Shown: one piece after another, positions 63,624 through 64,000 of the stretch | Layout of the letters: every line of letters begins with the position of its first letter | How positions within the stretch are numbered: the first letter of the stretch is position 1 | Assembly: GCF_006542275.1 (NCBI RefSeq) | Contig: NZ_CP041217.1 | Coordinates: forward strand, 1,535,501-1,599,500 | Direction of reading: 5' to 3' | From: Saccharibacillus brassicae | GTDB taxonomy: Bacteria; Bacillota; Bacilli; Paenibacillales; Paenibacillaceae | Length of the DNA: 64,000 nucleotides | Position numbers and translations under genes: made by a program | The notes under the pieces: model-generated | The model's input: the letters and a program-made list of their open reading frames with translations, nothing else | Told to the model about the DNA's origin: nothing | The model's database searches: none

Positions 63624-64000
63624 TCAAGCGGACGGGTCGTCTTCGCGCCGGATCTTGGATGCGGGCGTCTGCGACGCCGCGGCCGCCGGCTCGGCATCGT
63701 CGAATTCCTTGCCGCCAAGCATGTACTCGCGAATGACCTGCACGATGCCGTCTTCGTTGTTGCTCGCCACGACCACGTCGGCCGTCTGCTTGACGGCGTC
63801 CTGGGCGTTGCCCATCGCGACGCCGAGTCCCGCCGCTTCGATCACCGCGATATCGTTCAGGCTGTCGCCGACGGCGATAACCTGCTCCATCGTGATATCC
63901 AGCAGCTCGCATACCTGCGCGATCCCGCTCGCTTTGGAGATGCCTTCCGGGTTGATCTCCAGATTTTCCATCGACGAGTTGGTAATTTGCAGGCCGCCCA
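63624..64000 (-). CDS. HAD-superfamily phosphatase, Cof type (C-terminal part; start beyond right edge)
   Basis: The last ~125 residues of a Cof-like haloacid dehalogenase hydrolase. Visible: NPEGISKASGIAQVCELL (motif III Lys region) and VIAVGDSLNDIAVIEAAGLG (motif IV, GDxxND), followed by GVAMGNAQDAVKQTADVVV. The usual protein then ends soon after; here ~25 extra residues rich in Ala, Asp and Glu follow. Such enzymes hydrolyse sugar phosphates or flavin/PLP phosphates. The N-terminal nucleophile DxD motif is outside the window. Confidence 0.93.
   Translation of the reverse strand, partial: GGLQITNSSMENLEINPEGISKASGIAQVCELLDITMEQVIAVGDSLNDIAVIEAAGLGVAMGNAQDAVKQTADVVVASNNEDGIVQVIREYMLGGKEFDDAEPAAAASQTPASKIRREDDPSA

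Overview
The window reads as chromosomal sequence from a GC-rich, Gram-positive, aerobic member of the Paenibacillaceae (Paenibacillus/Saccharibacillus type). This is an inference from family content: a DnaB-DnaI helicase-loading pair, B-type SdhCAB, HemQ, HprK, a LicT/RAT-controlled bgl operon, an S-box methionine operon, a YesMN/LplABC-type sugar cassette and an SpoVB/YtgP-type flippase. I found no rRNA or tRNA gene, phage, insertion sequence or CRISPR array. Nearly all the DNA is core or metabolic, and the unusual signals are in intergenic regions.

Layout. 1-5 kb: truncated DEAD-box helicase, universal stress protein, MerR-MFS efflux pair, small unknown protein, SDR, CheX-like protein. 5-14.4 kb: LysR regulator, PHP phosphatase, then a YesM/YesN two-component system next to an oligosaccharide ABC importer whose binding-protein gene has an in-frame amber codon. 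14.6-19.6 kb: GNAT and AAC(3)-type acetyltransferases and sdhCAB. 20-31 kb: KtrAB potassium uptake, a CPBP protease, and a six-gene Mrp antiporter operon with fused MrpA-MrpB, preceded by a Usp-like protein. 31-37 kb: uvrC with a large acidic/alanine insertion, trxA, dnaI and dnaB, with a hairpin repeat array between the last two. 37-50.7 kb: hemQ, ndh, a YumC-type reductase, small membrane proteins, a TrpX-type ABC importer, hprK, an ErpA-type protein, mqnE and a second NDH-2-like flavoprotein. 51-59.6 kb: the licT, bglA, bglP cluster, a YuzB-type protein, an Nfu-type scaffold and metNPQ. 59.8-64 kb: ctaA-like gene, thioredoxin-like protein, flippase, DUF456 protein and a truncated HAD phosphatase.

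How the genes fit together. Respiratory electron entry and cofactor supply recur: Sdh, two NDH-2 proteins, futalosine-route menaquinone (MqnE), coproheme decarboxylase (HemQ), heme A synthase and Fe-S carriers. Cation homeostasis (KtrAB, Mrp) forms a second block. Carbon control is visible as hprK, cre-like sites at bgl and sdh, the bgl RAT/terminator, and a Rex-like operator before ndh.

The most notable unexplained structure is the 40-bp direct-repeat array between dnaB and dnaI. Every unit can form two hairpins, and bases that differ between units change in compensating pairs. Further oddities are the UvrC insertion, the amber codon in the solute-binding protein, three GTTTC-NNN-GAAAC hairpins between sdhA and sdhB, and several large imperfect intergenic inverted repeats. 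All positions, pairings and motif matches were read by eye; no homology search or folding program was run.
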